Positions 36,818-46,700 of a stretch of DNA of 64,000 nt are shown piece after piece. Below the pieces are notes generated by a model. That model had not been told where the DNA came from. It did not search any database and worked only from the letters and a program-made list of their open reading frames with translations. The stretch is from Streptomyces sp. Je 1-369 (GTDB lineage: Bacteria > Actinomycetota > Actinomycetes > Streptomycetales > Streptomycetaceae), in NCBI RefSeq assembly GCF_026810505.1, contig NZ_CP101750.1, forward strand, positions 773,448 to 837,447. Direction: 5' to 3'. Every line of letters begins with the position of its first letter. Positions within the stretch are counted from its first letter, which is position 1. Both the position numbers and the translations under genes were made by a program.

Positions 36818-37611
36818 CCCGCCCCCGGGGGTACGGAAGTGAGTGTCTCGCCTGAGCCTTTGGCCTTGGCATTGGTCCGGTTCGAGACGTGGAACATCAT
36901 CGCCGTCTTGTCCCAGGCGGGAACCTGCTCCGCAAGGGCATGGATGCGGCGCAGCACTTCGTGATCGCCCAGAATGGCCCCGACCGACTCGGCGACCGTC
37001 ACACGTTGCTGCGGCTGCCACACCATGTGCACCGAATCGTCGACCGACAGCTTTCCCTCTCTCACGACCCGCAGGTAAGCGCCGGGGCGGCGCGCATCGT
37101 TGAAGCGCTTGGCCCACCCCGTCTCCCCCATCCAGGCGCCGAACGTCCCACAGGCCATGCGCGGTGCCATTACCTCCAGAAGCACCTCACCGGCTTGCCA
37201 CCGCTCGCCGAGTGCCGCGCCGCTGACATCGAATCCCGTGAGGTCCAGGTTCTCTCCGAACATGCCGTTCCGCAGTGGCCTCCCAAGCTCGTCCGACCAC
37301 CAGTCGAGGTCTTCCCGTGCGTACGCGTACACGGCTTGGAGTCTTCCGCCGTGAAAATCTGCGGCCTGTTCGTCCCCCTGGATTCCGAGTTCAGTGACGG
37401 TGCAGGAAGAGGTCAGCGCCCGTTTCTCGATGGCTGTGCGACCGCGACGTTGCGTCCATTCCGCATCGACACACTTTCCAGAATTGATTGAAAGGATCTG
37501 CCCCCCGGCCTTTCGCTGACGCCGGGGTGGAGTGATGGCCCAATTATATGACTGACTCGTCGGGTCGTTCTCTGTGGCTGGACCCGATGCCTGGCGGTTC
37601 TGCTTTTCCAT
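36814..37611 (-). CDS. MOSC domain protein, YiiM-like
   Basis: 265 residues from the ATG at 37611, six bases after AGGAG. It has a 40-residue polar leader, then a MOSC domain: ILSINSGKCV at the start, FHGGRLQAVYAYAREDLDWW, NGMFGENLDLTGFD, and the conserved cysteine in APRMACGTFGAWMG. The C-terminal YiiM/3-alpha-like part contains VVREGKLSVDD and AILGDHEVLRRIHAL. YiiM-type proteins bind molybdenum cofactor and detoxify N-hydroxylated bases such as 6-N-hydroxylaminopurine; MOSC proteins generally carry activated sulfur or Mo cofactor. It is first in the operon with the P450 (4-base overlap), with RdgB 75 bases further on and the HD nucleotidase beyond that. Confidence 0.85.
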   Translation of the reverse strand: MEKQNRQASGPATENDPTSQSYNWAITPPRRQRKAGGQILSINSGKCVDAEWTQRRGRTAIEKRALTSSCTVTELGIQGDEQAADFHGGRLQAVYAYAREDLDWWSDELGRPLRNGMFGENLDLTGFDVSGAALGERWQAGEVLLEVMAPRMACGTFGAWMGETGWAKRFNDARRPGAYLRVVREGKLSVDDSVHMVWQPQQRVTVAESVGAILGDHEVLRRIHALAEQVPAWDKTAMMFHVSNRTNAKAKGSGETLTSVPPGAG

Positions 37612-38062
37612 GAAGCTCTCCTGGGAAGTGCGTTGGACGCTCGCGGGGGAATGCCGCGTCCGGCGTGACAGCCCCGACTGCGGCTGCGGCGGCCCCGGGG
37701 CGGTCACCGCGGAATTGCCCGCACCGCGCGGCCCGCACTCCCGAACCCGGCGCCGTTCACTGATCTCAGCGAGCGGCGGCGGCGCAGCCCCTCAACTCCC
37801 ACGCGCGCCCGGCGCACTTCGTGGCCACCACCGAAACCCAGCCGCGCCCCGCCCGGAATGGGCAAGCAATGGCCATCGCATCACTGTCCTGGTCTGTGGC
37901 GGCCGATTTCGTCATCCGAACCTGTTCGACGAGGCTGGGCGCCGAGTTTTCTCCATGCCCCTGCTACACAGCAGAATCCAGAAGGCGCACGCGTGCACGC
38001 CAGTGCGGCGTTCCCGACTGTCCCCGCTCAATAAGACGCCGTTTCATTTGGTGATGCGGCGT
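37612..38062. other. Intergenic region between MOSC gene and MFS gene
   Basis: No gene is recognised in these 450 bases. The MOSC operon promoter should lie at its left end. Bases 37900-38050 carry a short frame of plausible but unidentifiable composition. Confidence 0.4.
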
Positions 38063-39628
38063 CTAAGGAGGAGTCACGGTCCCAGCTGCAAAAGGCGGTT
38101 CAGGACCGCGATTCGACGCACCAGTAGACGCGCCCTCGGCGGCAGCCGGCGTTCTGTCACGATCCAGGTCTTTGAGCAAGAACCATGCAGCGATGCCGGT
38201 GACAACTGCGGCCGACCCCGCGATCAGGAACACCTGTTGCAGACCGCTGACGAACGCAGCGTGGACCGCATCGGCCACAACCCCGCGACGGTTCGGCGCG
38301 GCGGCATCGATGAACCGGTCGCTCTGTCCGCTCCCGACCGCCGCCGCCGCGCGCAGCGGATTGTCGGTGACATGGTCGAGGCTGGGGCCGGCGGCATGGA
38401 CGAAAACACTGCCCAACACCGCCACGCCAATGGCCTGACCCAGCTGCCGAAACGTATTGACTGCGCCACTGGCTGTTCCAGCCTCCGACTGCGGAACCGA
38501 CGCGAGGGCCGCTGCCGTCAGGGGCGGGATCATCCCGCCGGCGCCAATCCCGGTGAGGACCAGGCCAGGCAGCAGCGCCGTCCAGCCCGAGTGCGGACCG
38601 ACCATCGCCTGGGACAGGACCCCGATACCGATGAGCAGGAGACCGCAACTGACCGGCACGCGTGCCGGCAGGCCCTGGAGGAACCGCCCCCCGAGGCTCG
38701 ACACCAGCAGACCCGAGAGGCTCAGCGGTGCGAGAACCAGCCCGGCCGCCAGCGGCTGCATATGCAAGGAGGACTGCAGCCACAACGAGGTGTAGCCCAG
38801 ATGCCCGAACGCCGTGCCCTGCAACAACAGTGCCGACAGCATCAGCCCTGAGAAGGCTGGACGGCGAAACAGCCGCAGGTCCAGCATCGGCTGGGCGCTG
38901 CTCAACTCCACCACGAGGAACAGGAGGAGAGCCACTCCGCCAAGGGCGAGAAGAGCCAGCACTCCGTCGTCGTCCCGGCCCTTCTCCGAGCTGGAGATCA
39001 GCCCTGCGACAACAGCGCCGGCGGCGACCGTGAAGGTCACAGCACCCGGCGCATCGAAGCGTCGGCCCGCGGCGCTCTTGTACTCCGGCAGGACACGACG
39101 CGCGAGCGCCATCGTCAGCACAGCGACCGGAAGGTTCACCAAGAAGATCGTCGGCCAGCCCCATCTCTGGGAGAGCAGACCTCCAAGCACCGGTCCCGTG
39201 GCCGTGGCGGAACCACTGACTGCACCCCACGCGCTGAATGCCACTACCCGCTCACGGCCCGAATAGACCGACGTCAGTAGAGCCGTGGTGGTAGCGAACA
39301 TGATCGCTCCACCCAGCCCCTGCAAGGCACGGCCTACCACCAGCGCCCCCGCGCTCGGGGCAAGCCCGCACACCAACGACGCGGCAGCGAAGACGGTCAA
39401 ACCGGTGAGATACATCCGGCGTCGGCCCAGCAGATCCGCACACGCCCCCGCCGTGAGCAACAGCGCCGCCAGTACAAGCGCATAGGCATCCATGACCCAC
39501 TGCAAAGCGGAGATCGAGGCGCGCAAGTCGTACGAGATCGCCGGCAGCGCCACGTTCACGATGGTTACGTCCATCAGCAACATGAACGTCCCCAGGCAGA
39601 TGGCCACCAGCGGCCACCACTTGCGCAC
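38063..39628 (-). CDS. MFS drug/proton antiporter, DHA2 (EmrB/QacA) family, 14 TM
   Basis: 521 residues. The chosen start is GTG at 39628, behind GAAGGGG (VRKWWPLVAICLGTFMLL); upstream in-frame residues are arginine-rich and unlikely. Fourteen hydrophobic segments are countable. DHA2 signatures include LLMDVTIVNVALPAI in TM1, the LGRRRMYLTG loop (motif A), LQGLGGAIMF, and motif C-like SGSATATGPVLGGLLSQRWG. It would export amphipathic or toxic small molecules with proton antiport. It is read in the same direction as the MOSC-P450-RdgB-HD set, 450 bases upstream of it, and could be its exporter. No regulator is adjacent. Confidence 0.88.
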   Translation of the reverse strand: MRKWWPLVAICLGTFMLLMDVTIVNVALPAISYDLRASISALQWVMDAYALVLAALLLTAGACADLLGRRRMYLTGLTVFAAASLVCGLAPSAGALVVGRALQGLGGAIMFATTTALLTSVYSGRERVVAFSAWGAVSGSATATGPVLGGLLSQRWGWPTIFLVNLPVAVLTMALARRVLPEYKSAAGRRFDAPGAVTFTVAAGAVVAGLISSSEKGRDDDGVLALLALGGVALLLFLVVELSSAQPMLDLRLFRRPAFSGLMLSALLLQGTAFGHLGYTSLWLQSSLHMQPLAAGLVLAPLSLSGLLVSSLGGRFLQGLPARVPVSCGLLLIGIGVLSQAMVGPHSGWTALLPGLVLTGIGAGGMIPPLTAAALASVPQSEAGTASGAVNTFRQLGQAIGVAVLGSVFVHAAGPSLDHVTDNPLRAAAAVGSGQSDRFIDAAAPNRRGVVADAVHAAFVSGLQQVFLIAGSAAVVTGIAAWFLLKDLDRDRTPAAAEGASTGASNRGPEPPFAAGTVTPP

Positions 39629-40301
39629 CGATACAGCCCCTTCGCCGGCCCCACTGGAGGCGCAGCCCGAACGTGGCCTGCTCTCCGCAGCCCGCGCCTT
39701 TCGCGCCCAATCTCGATCTCTGCAACGTGTCTGCCCCAAATACCAAAACCCTGTCCGACTAGGTACGAAACGATGACGACGGCCCGGTCGGTGTCACGGT
39801 GCAGCTCACGAATCTCATGGGAATCCATGACGATGCCAACAAAGCCTGCTGACACTGCAGGCCCTCTGCCTGGCACCGGCCGGGGGCTGTACGCCGCCGC
39901 CCGATCCAGCCCTTGGACCTGCTCACCAGCACGTCGCACGAGCCTCAGTTCGTCCCAGGTCCCCAGGACCCAAAGCATGCAAGAGGCCACCGTGCAGCGG
40001 GCTCGTACCACCAACCCCAACGAGTGGACTGTCCAACGGTCATGGCGACTCCACTAACGCTGGGACAGTGCCGGTCCCTACCAAGGCATCACGTGCCGGC
40101 AGTAATCGCGAGGACCAGCCTGTGGCTCCGGACGACGGTGTGGTGACTGTGAAAGTGAGTTGGAACTATGGTCCATTTCCTGGGCTCAGCGCCCGCGAGT
40201 TCACAGATGGCCAGAATGGTTATGCGGCCCAACGGCGGCTATACCGGCAGCTGCCGGCGCACCTGCGGAACGACCCGCTGCGCTGACGCCACATTCGGAC
40301 G
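39629..40301. other. Gene-poor stretch upstream of the MFS gene
   Basis: No supported gene. A plus-strand frame at 40068-40286 (WNYGPFPGLSAREFTDGQNG) has credible composition but no family or good ribosome site. It may be a fragment. Confidence 0.4.
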
Positions 40302-40520
40302 CTAGCTGAGGCGGAGAAGGTCTTCAGTGCGTTCCAGGTCGCGCTCCGTACGCAGCTGCAGTTCCAGGTCGCCCGAGCCGTGGTGGCCGAGCCCCGTCAC
40401 GTCCCGAGTGAAGCCGGGAACGAGGTCGACCTCCTTCGGGTCGGCCTTGAGGTAGACGAGGAGCTTGGTCTGCTGGGGCGGGCAGACGCTGGCGAAGTTC
40501 CGCAGCCGTCGGTATACCAA
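40302..40520 (-). pseudogene. DUF5655 C-terminal fragment
   Basis: 72 residues end at TAG 40302. They match the C-terminus of DUF5655 proteins (predicted transport/restriction-associated): YRRLRNFASV, LLVYLKADPKEVDLVPGF, then TGLGHHGSGDLELQL and ERDLERTEDLL. The 200 or so residues expected upstream are absent. The left-over begins exactly where integrase-derived sequence starts (40527), so the gene was cut by a recombination event. Confidence 0.65.
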
Positions 40521-40526
40521 GCCTTC

Positions 40527-40602
40527 ATCGACCGCTCAATGGGGCGGTTGGCCCGGCGTGCCGGACGTCATAGGGCCGCTTGGCCAGGCCGGAGGCAAAC
40601 GC
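40527..40602 (-). pseudogene. Tyrosine-recombinase fragment with internal deletion
   Basis: The minus strand encodes FASGLAKRPYDVRHAG, the catalytic box of the integrase intact at 15.4-15.6 kb. It joins directly to gcggttggcc-type sequence corresponding to that protein's extreme C-terminus (ANRLIEQS). The roughly 130 bases between, including the tyrosine nucleophile, are deleted. The fragment abuts the DUF5655 remnant. Confidence 0.6.
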
Positions 40603-40777
40603 CCCCCTGTGGGAAGCCGTGTAGGGCCCTGCTGACAGCGCAGTGTCGAGTACCGCGGCCCAGGAGGAGAGCCCGGCCGATCTGATCGCGGCCCAGGAAG
40701 CCGACCGACAGCTGACCCGGGCCTTCAACTTCCTCTCCCCCTCATCTTCGGAACCGGCAGGTCTGGTCGCGCTCGTG

Positions 40778-41410
40778 CTACAAGCCGAGTTTGGCTCCGG
40801 TGAGTCCCTGGAGGACGTCGAAGCTGAGGGTGGCGGAGAACAGCTGCTGCCCGGCCGCGAGTGACTTGGTGCCGAGCTCGCTGGTGATGGCGTCGGCGGC
40901 GGGGCCGGCGAGGTTGACGGGGGTGTTCTCGGCGCTGACCTTGGTGAGGGCGATCTTGACTCCCTCGGCGCCGGTGGTGAGGGTTTCGATGCGCTTGCCG
41001 AGGTGTTCGGTGGTGATGACCGCGGTGCGGTCGAGCTTCATCACCAGCGCCATGTCCTTGAACTCGGCGCGCTTGCCGTTGTGCTGGAGAGTGAAGCCGC
41101 CGCGGGCCTTGCCAGTGAGGCCGGACAGGTCAGTGTTGAGCTCGCCGCTGTCGAGCACGGCGTGCATGCACGGGTGCCCGTTCACGGTGACCTGAGTCGC
41201 GGGGGCGACCACGCCGAAGGTGACACCTGCGTCGGCCAGCGCCTTCTGGGCGGTGTCGGTGAGGCAGTAGTCGAACGGCGTGCCGCCCTTCAGCTGCAGC
41301 GGAGGCAGCGGCGCCCCCGACTTCGAGGCCTGAGCCGTAGCGGCGGAGGGCACTAGCGCCGTGCAGACCAGGACGGCGAGGGCGGCAAGGTGCGCGGAGG
41401 GTTTCTTCAC
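40778..41410 (-). CDS. Secreted protein of unknown function
   Basis: 210 residues from the GTG at 41410, six bases after GGAG (MKKPSAHLAALAVLVCTALVPSAATAQA). This is a classical Sec signal peptide with cleavage expected after ATA-QA or nearby. The mature part is a beta-rich domain (LPPLQLKGGTPFDYCLTDTA; VTVNGHPCMHAVLDSGELN; FTLQHNGKRAEFKDMALVMK; TTEHLGKRIETLTTG) with two cysteines likely to form a disulfide. It resembles small secreted Streptomyces proteins but I cannot name the family. It stands alone between fragments and has intact coding and signals. Confidence 0.72.
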   Translation of the reverse strand: MKKPSAHLAALAVLVCTALVPSAATAQASKSGAPLPPLQLKGGTPFDYCLTDTAQKALADAGVTFGVVAPATQVTVNGHPCMHAVLDSGELNTDLSGLTGKARGGFTLQHNGKRAEFKDMALVMKLDRTAVITTEHLGKRIETLTTGAEGVKIALTKVSAENTPVNLAGPAADAITSELGTKSLAAGQQLFSATLSFDVLQGLTGAKLGL

Positions 41411-41494
41411 GGAGCACTCCAGAGTCAAGGGCCGGCCGCTGTGGCCAAGGCGTGGGGATGTATCTGCCCAACGCCCCCACGACGGGTCCGGCAC

Positions 41495-41636
41495 GCCCTG
41501 CTGAGCGCGATCACCCGAAGAGCGCAGGCCGACATCGTGCAGATCGACGCCGTCGAACTCGACCTGCACCGGCCGCTCGACACCTTCGGCCTGGACTTAC
41601 TCAACTCCCTCATCCCAGCCCAGTTCCCGGTAAGTT
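41495..41636 (+). pseudogene. Carrier-protein-like (ACP) fragment
   Basis: The plus strand encodes VELDLHRPLDTFGLDLLNSLI. This matches the phosphopantetheine site region of acyl carrier proteins (D..RPL.. FGLDSL.S), with leucine in place of the modified serine. Only about 45 residues are recognisable, and they end where the methyltransferase gene ends on the other strand. It is probably a scrap of a former polyketide synthase gene. Confidence 0.4.
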
Positions 41637-42403
41637 CAAGCAGGCTTCCTCGGGTCGATCGGACTGCGGCTCTTTCGGCAGTCGAGGATGAGGGAGTGGG
41701 GACAGGCGATGTACCGCTCCCAGTAGGCGCTGCCGAGCCGGGTGAGTCCTTCTTCCGTGGGCTGCGGACTTTTCCACATGAGTTCACCGAACCCTGCTTG
41801 CTTGAGGGCTTGTTCGTGCGTTTCGCGGGTCCAGTGGTATGCGGTGGCGCTGAAGCGGAGATCTCCCGCGCCGGCGGCGAGCGTCATGGTGGTGCCGTCA
41901 GTCCGTGTGGCTGCACACTGGACGGTAAATCCGTAGGGGGCATACCAGTTCGGGTCGGCAGAAAGATGCGGGTTGGAGGTAGCCGTCACGAAGCGGCCGT
42001 GGTCGGAAATCGCTCCAGCGATTCCTTGGCACATGGCACGCAACTGATTCTCCGTCTCGGCGTACGGCAGCACGTAGACGGCGACAGCGAGGTCGAACGT
42101 GCCCAGACTCTTTGCTCCGACGGCGTCCCCGAGAACATAGTCGATGCCGAGTTGCTCCTGCCTCTCGCGTTCACGCGCGGCCTGCACCATGCCGGGAGAG
42201 ACATCCAAGCCCACCACACGGCGAGCGCCTGAGCGTTTCAGACAACGGGTGTAGATACCGCTGCCACAGCCGACGTCCAGGACGGACAGTCCTCGTACGT
42301 CGCCCACGGCGGCGAGGATTCCGGGCATTTCGAGATAGCGACGCAGAGGCAGTTCGGCTGTTTCCTCATAAGAGGGCCCCAGCGCGTCGAATTGGTCGTT
42401 CAA
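41636..42403 (-). CDS. SAM-dependent methyltransferase, class I
   Basis: 255 residues from the ATG at 42403, which overlaps the oxidoreductase stop in ATGA. SAM-binding motif I is LSVLDVGCGSGIYT (about 40-52), followed by RVVGLDVSPGMV (motif II) and YVLGDAVGAKSLGTFDLAVA (motif III region). The fold is that of a type 11 small-molecule methyltransferase. It is the last gene of the NRPS-PKS operon and most likely methylates the product. O-methylation of an enol would fit the predicted beta-keto product. It shows no damage. Confidence 0.88.
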   Translation of the reverse strand: MNDQFDALGPSYEETAELPLRRYLEMPGILAAVGDVRGLSVLDVGCGSGIYTRCLKRSGARRVVGLDVSPGMVQAARERERQEQLGIDYVLGDAVGAKSLGTFDLAVAVYVLPYAETENQLRAMCQGIAGAISDHGRFVTATSNPHLSADPNWYAPYGFTVQCAATRTDGTTMTLAAGAGDLRFSATAYHWTRETHEQALKQAGFGELMWKSPQPTEEGLTRLGSAYWERYIACPHSLILDCRKSRSPIDPRKPA

Positions 42404-43749
42404 GCTGGGTCCCCCGTTTTCCGTGTTTCGGCCATGATGACGGCTTCAGCGGCTTGTAGGCCGCAGCGCACCGCGGCCCCGGCATGCTGGCCGGGCGGTC
42501 CCACGGTGTTGCCCACGTGGTAGAGATCGGACTCCTCGTCGTAGATTTCTGGTTTGCTGAACGTGGGCGGCGCCACGGCGGCAACCAGCTCGGTCGATAG
42601 TCCGTGGGCCTCGGCGAACTGACCCGGGGAGACAAAATGCTGAAGAAGTACCTTGTCCGTCAGGCTGGGCAGCATCGACGAGAGGCGCTCGAATATGTAA
42701 TCCTGAATCCCATGAATGGTGTCCGCAGATGGCTCGGACATGCCGCGGGGACAGAGGAAGTAGACATTGAACGTGCGGTGGTCTCGGACACCCGGGGGTG
42801 TGCACGGGACCACGTGGAAGCCGAAGGCCTTCGGCATTCTCCCGGTCTCGAGTTGGTACAGCCAATGTGCGGCGCCGGCGGGGAAGTGGCCCAGGGTATG
42901 AATGTGTTCAGGGAAGACCACATCGGAATGGGTGGCCAGCCGTAACATACCGGCCGCGAGACTGGGAGCCGTCTCGGGTGGGTAGTCCTTGAGGCGTCCC
43001 TCGCTGGTGATCAGATGCCGCGCACGGTAGGTGTCTCGGTCGGTGTGGGCGATCTTCAGGCCGTCCGAGGTGGCGTGGGAATGGACGCGGGTGCCGAGAA
43101 CGAGCTCGCCTCCGAGTTCAGCGAGCCGCTTCGTCATGGCGTTGATCAGTGCCTGGGGACCGCCAAGAGGAATTGTGGTCCTGTCGTATCCGTAATCGAG
43201 TTCCTTGGAAAAGGTCTGCCGGAACTGTTGGAGCGGGTACCTGTCGGGTGCCGATCCAAAGGCATACGCGGCGATGGACAGGTAGTCAGCGAAGGGCTGA
43301 CTGCGCACGCTGGCTTCGAGCAGCGGTCCGAGGTATTCGTAACGGTCATCTGTGGACGGACGGCGGAGGGCGCGCAGGAGCCTGCCGGCATCCAGGGAGT
43401 GGCGCAGCAGGTTGATCAAGGTGGTGCCGGTCGGTGGGAGTGTGTAGCTTTCCCGCCCGCAGTGGAACCGTGTGGCGCGCCTGCGGAACGTCACGCTGAC
43501 GCCGAGCTGGGCCATGACCCGCTCGATACCGGAGCCGAAGTCGTTGCAGGCGAGGGTGAACTCGTACTTCCCGATGCGCGTGGTTCCGCACAGGCCGCCT
43601 GCGCTCTCACGGCGCTCCAGGACCAGCACTCGTTTTCCTTGCTGTTGCAGGGAGATCGCCGCGGTCAGTCCTGCAAGTCCGGCGCCGATGATGAGGACGT
43701 CGGCAGACAGGTGGCGCTCGGGCATGACTGTCCCTTCGGTCATGGTCAT
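42400..43749 (-). CDS. FAD-dependent oxidoreductase, phytoene-desaturase (CrtI)-like
   Basis: 449 residues. ATG at 43749 overlaps the NRPS stop as ATGA; a second ATG follows at 43743. The dinucleotide-binding motif is DVLIIGAGLAGLTAAISL (about 18-35), followed by VLVLERRESAGGLCGT, as in amine oxidase and CrtI-like desaturases. The C-terminal FAD motif is present as YHVGNTVGPPGQHAGAAVRC. It belongs to a broad group that desaturates or oxidises peptide and polyketide products. Coupled to the NRPS-PKS gene and the methyltransferase, it probably tailors the assembled product, for example by introducing a double bond. Confidence 0.85.
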   Translation of the reverse strand: MTMTEGTVMPERHLSADVLIIGAGLAGLTAAISLQQQGKRVLVLERRESAGGLCGTTRIGKYEFTLACNDFGSGIERVMAQLGVSVTFRRRATRFHCGRESYTLPPTGTTLINLLRHSLDAGRLLRALRRPSTDDRYEYLGPLLEASVRSQPFADYLSIAAYAFGSAPDRYPLQQFRQTFSKELDYGYDRTTIPLGGPQALINAMTKRLAELGGELVLGTRVHSHATSDGLKIAHTDRDTYRARHLITSEGRLKDYPPETAPSLAAGMLRLATHSDVVFPEHIHTLGHFPAGAAHWLYQLETGRMPKAFGFHVVPCTPPGVRDHRTFNVYFLCPRGMSEPSADTIHGIQDYIFERLSSMLPSLTDKVLLQHFVSPGQFAEAHGLSTELVAAVAPPTFSKPEIYDEESDLYHVGNTVGPPGQHAGAAVRCGLQAAEAVIMAETRKTGDPA

Positions 43750-46700
43750 TGCGCTGGGTCGGGCAGGTGGCGGGCGAGCAGGCTGGCGACCTGGAGCACG
43801 CACGGTGGTTCCATGATGGTGAAGTGATTTCCGGGAATGTGATGGACGGTCATCTCGCCCTGGCAGTACCCGGCCCACCACTGATGGGCATCGGGGGCGA
43901 GGAGCTGGTCCCGGTCGGCGGCCCGCACATAGACGAGGTCGGCGGGGCATGGTTCCGGCTGATAGCGGGAGAGAGCCAGGTTGGTCCGCACGACGACATC
44001 GCGTACGCGTGGATCGTTTTCGATGGCGGACCGTAGTGCGTCGGTGGGTTCCGGGGCGATCTCCTGGAATGCGTCGATCAGCACACGAACGTCGGGGATG
44101 GTGCTGATGCCCAGCTGTTGGGACTGTGCGACGGTCACCGTATCGAGCATCAGCACCAGTGGGGGTTCGGCGCCACGGCTGATCAGTTGCCGTGCCATCT
44201 CGTAGGCGACGACCCCGCCCGATGAGTGGCCCCCGATGATGTACGGGCCGGCCGGACGGTTACTCAGAAGCTCCTGCGCGTAGCGATCTGCCATGGCGGT
44301 GATGCTGTCGAAGGGCTCCTCACCGTCTTCCAGTCCGGCCGCGCGGAAGGCGTACATCGGCTGTTCGGGGCCAATGCTTGCGGCGAGTTCGCGGTAGCTG
44401 AAGACGGTTCCGCCGATGGCCTGGACCATGAATATCGGGATGCGTCCGGTGGAACCCTGCTGCACCGTCACCAGGAGCCTGTCCGGGCTTCGGGGGGCCT
44501 GACGCGCCTCGGCTACGTGGACCAAGTGGTCGACGAGCTCTCCGACAGTCGGATGCTCCAGAAGTGTGTGGGTGCTGACGGTCATGCCGAGGGCCTGCCG
44601 TAAGCGGCTGCTGATTTGCACGGCGAGGAGTGAGTCTCCACCACTGCGGAAGAAGTGGTCCGCGTCGTGCGCCGGTTCGACGCCGAGCAGTTCGGTCCAG
44701 ATCTCCGCCACGCTCTGGCTGACGAGCGCACGGCTGACGGCGGACACGGGATTGGTGGGTGCTGGTTGTCGTACCGGGATGACGCTGGGCATCTCGCCGG
44801 AAGGTCCACCCGCACCGTCGAATGGGTAGGTGGGCAGGGGGACGCGTCGGCGGGGCTTGGCCGCGTCGAAGGCGGCCCAGTCGACGTCGAAGCCCGCGCA
44901 CCACAGTGCGGCCACCGTGTCCAGAACGGACGCGGTCTCGCTGCGATCGCTGTCTCCTGCCGTAGGCAGTGCAGTCGCCACCAGAGCGGCGTTCGCTGCG
45001 AGAGGGTGCATCCGCACCAAAGTGGCCAGGGTTTGGCCGGGGCCGGTTTCGACCAGCAGCTGTTCGGTGTCGTCGTCGCCGAGCAGCGTGGTCAGTCCCT
45101 TGCCGAACTGGACGGTGCTGCGTAGATGCCGCGCCCAGTAGCCGGCGTCGGCGATGACGGATGGTGTTGCCCAGGTTCCGGTGACGTTGGACATGAGAGG
45201 GATGCGGGGAGCCTGGATGGGCATGGTGGCGGCTCGCTCAGCGAGCTGGTCCATGACCGGTTCCACGAGCGGTGAGTGCAGACCGGCGGCGATACGCAGG
45301 CGGTGGCCCTCGACTCCTTGTGCGGCCAAGGTCTGTCGGAGGTCCTCGATGGCCGTGTCGGGGCCGGCCGCCACGCAGTGTTGTGGGCCGTTCACCACCG
45401 CGATCGAAAGGTGCGGTCCCAGTCGCGGAGCGAGTTCTTCCGAGGGGAGCGGCACGCTGAGCATGGCGGACGGGGGGAGCTCGTCGCACAGCCGCCCACG
45501 CAGCGCAACCAAGGCGATGGCGTCCTCGACGGCCAGTGCCTGGGCCGCGCAGGCGGCGGCGTACTCGCCGAGGCTGTGGCCCACGGCGGCCCCGGCGTGA
45601 AGACCTTTTGACGCCAGCAGGCGGCTGAGTGCGACTTCGGTGGCGAAGACCGCTGCCATGTTCCTCGAGGGACGCAACAGCTCCTCGGCAGCCCGGAGCT
45701 GGTGTCCTGGCTTCGGAAGGAGCACTGCTCTGATGTCCGTGCCGAGTTCCTGCGCGAAACGATCGGCGCAACGGTCGATCTCCGCGCGAAAGACCGGTTC
45801 CCGGTTGTAGAGATCGTGTCCCGTGCCCGGCTGGTGCGTGGCAACGCCGGGGAACATGAACACCAGTCGGCGTGGACGATCGGGGTCGGGGCTGCCGGTG
45901 AAGGCAGCGGGCTCCTGGTGCTCGAGTGCCCGCGCTGCCCGCTCGGCACTTGCGGCGACGACGGCTCGGCGTAGCGGCTGCGGGGTTCTGCCGTGCCTGA
46001 GGGTGTAGGCGACGTCGGCCAGCGCGGCCTCGGGGGAGGCGAGCAGGTGTGCGGCCAGCCTTCGCGTCGTGGCTTTGAGAGCGGCATCCGTTCGAGCGGA
46101 AACCGGCAGCAGCTGCGGGCCCGGTGGCGGCGCGGACGGCCGCTGGGCGGGAGCAGCCTCGACGACCACGTGAGCGTTGGTCCCGCCGATGCCGAACGCG
46201 CTCACCCCGGCGGTGCGCACCGTCTGGTGCTCGTCCTGCGGCCAGCGGATGGTTGCACTGTTGACGTACAGCGGAGTGCTCTGGCAGGCGAGTTCGGCGT
46301 TCGGGCGGCGGTGGTGCGGTGTTCCCGGGATGATGCCGTGCTTGACCGCCAGCACCGCTTTCACCAGTCCAGTGACTCCGGCAGCGGCGTCGAGGTGACC
46401 GAGGTTGCTCTTCACCGAGCCGAGGGCACAGCGCCCCACAGGTGGGGACAGGGTTTGGAAGGCCTGGGCGAGTGCGCGTATCTCCACCGCATCTCCCACC
46501 ACGGTGCCGGTGCCGTGGGCTTCGATGTAAGCGATGTTTTCGGGGCGGAGGCCTGCGGCGCTCCAGGCGGCTATGAGAAGGTCCCGCTGACCGGCGACGC
46601 TCGGCGCGGCGAAGCCGGCCTTTCGCGCGCCGTCGTTGTTGACCGCTGATCCGCGGATCACCGCGTGGACCGTGTCCTGGTCGGCCAGTGCGTCCGTCAG

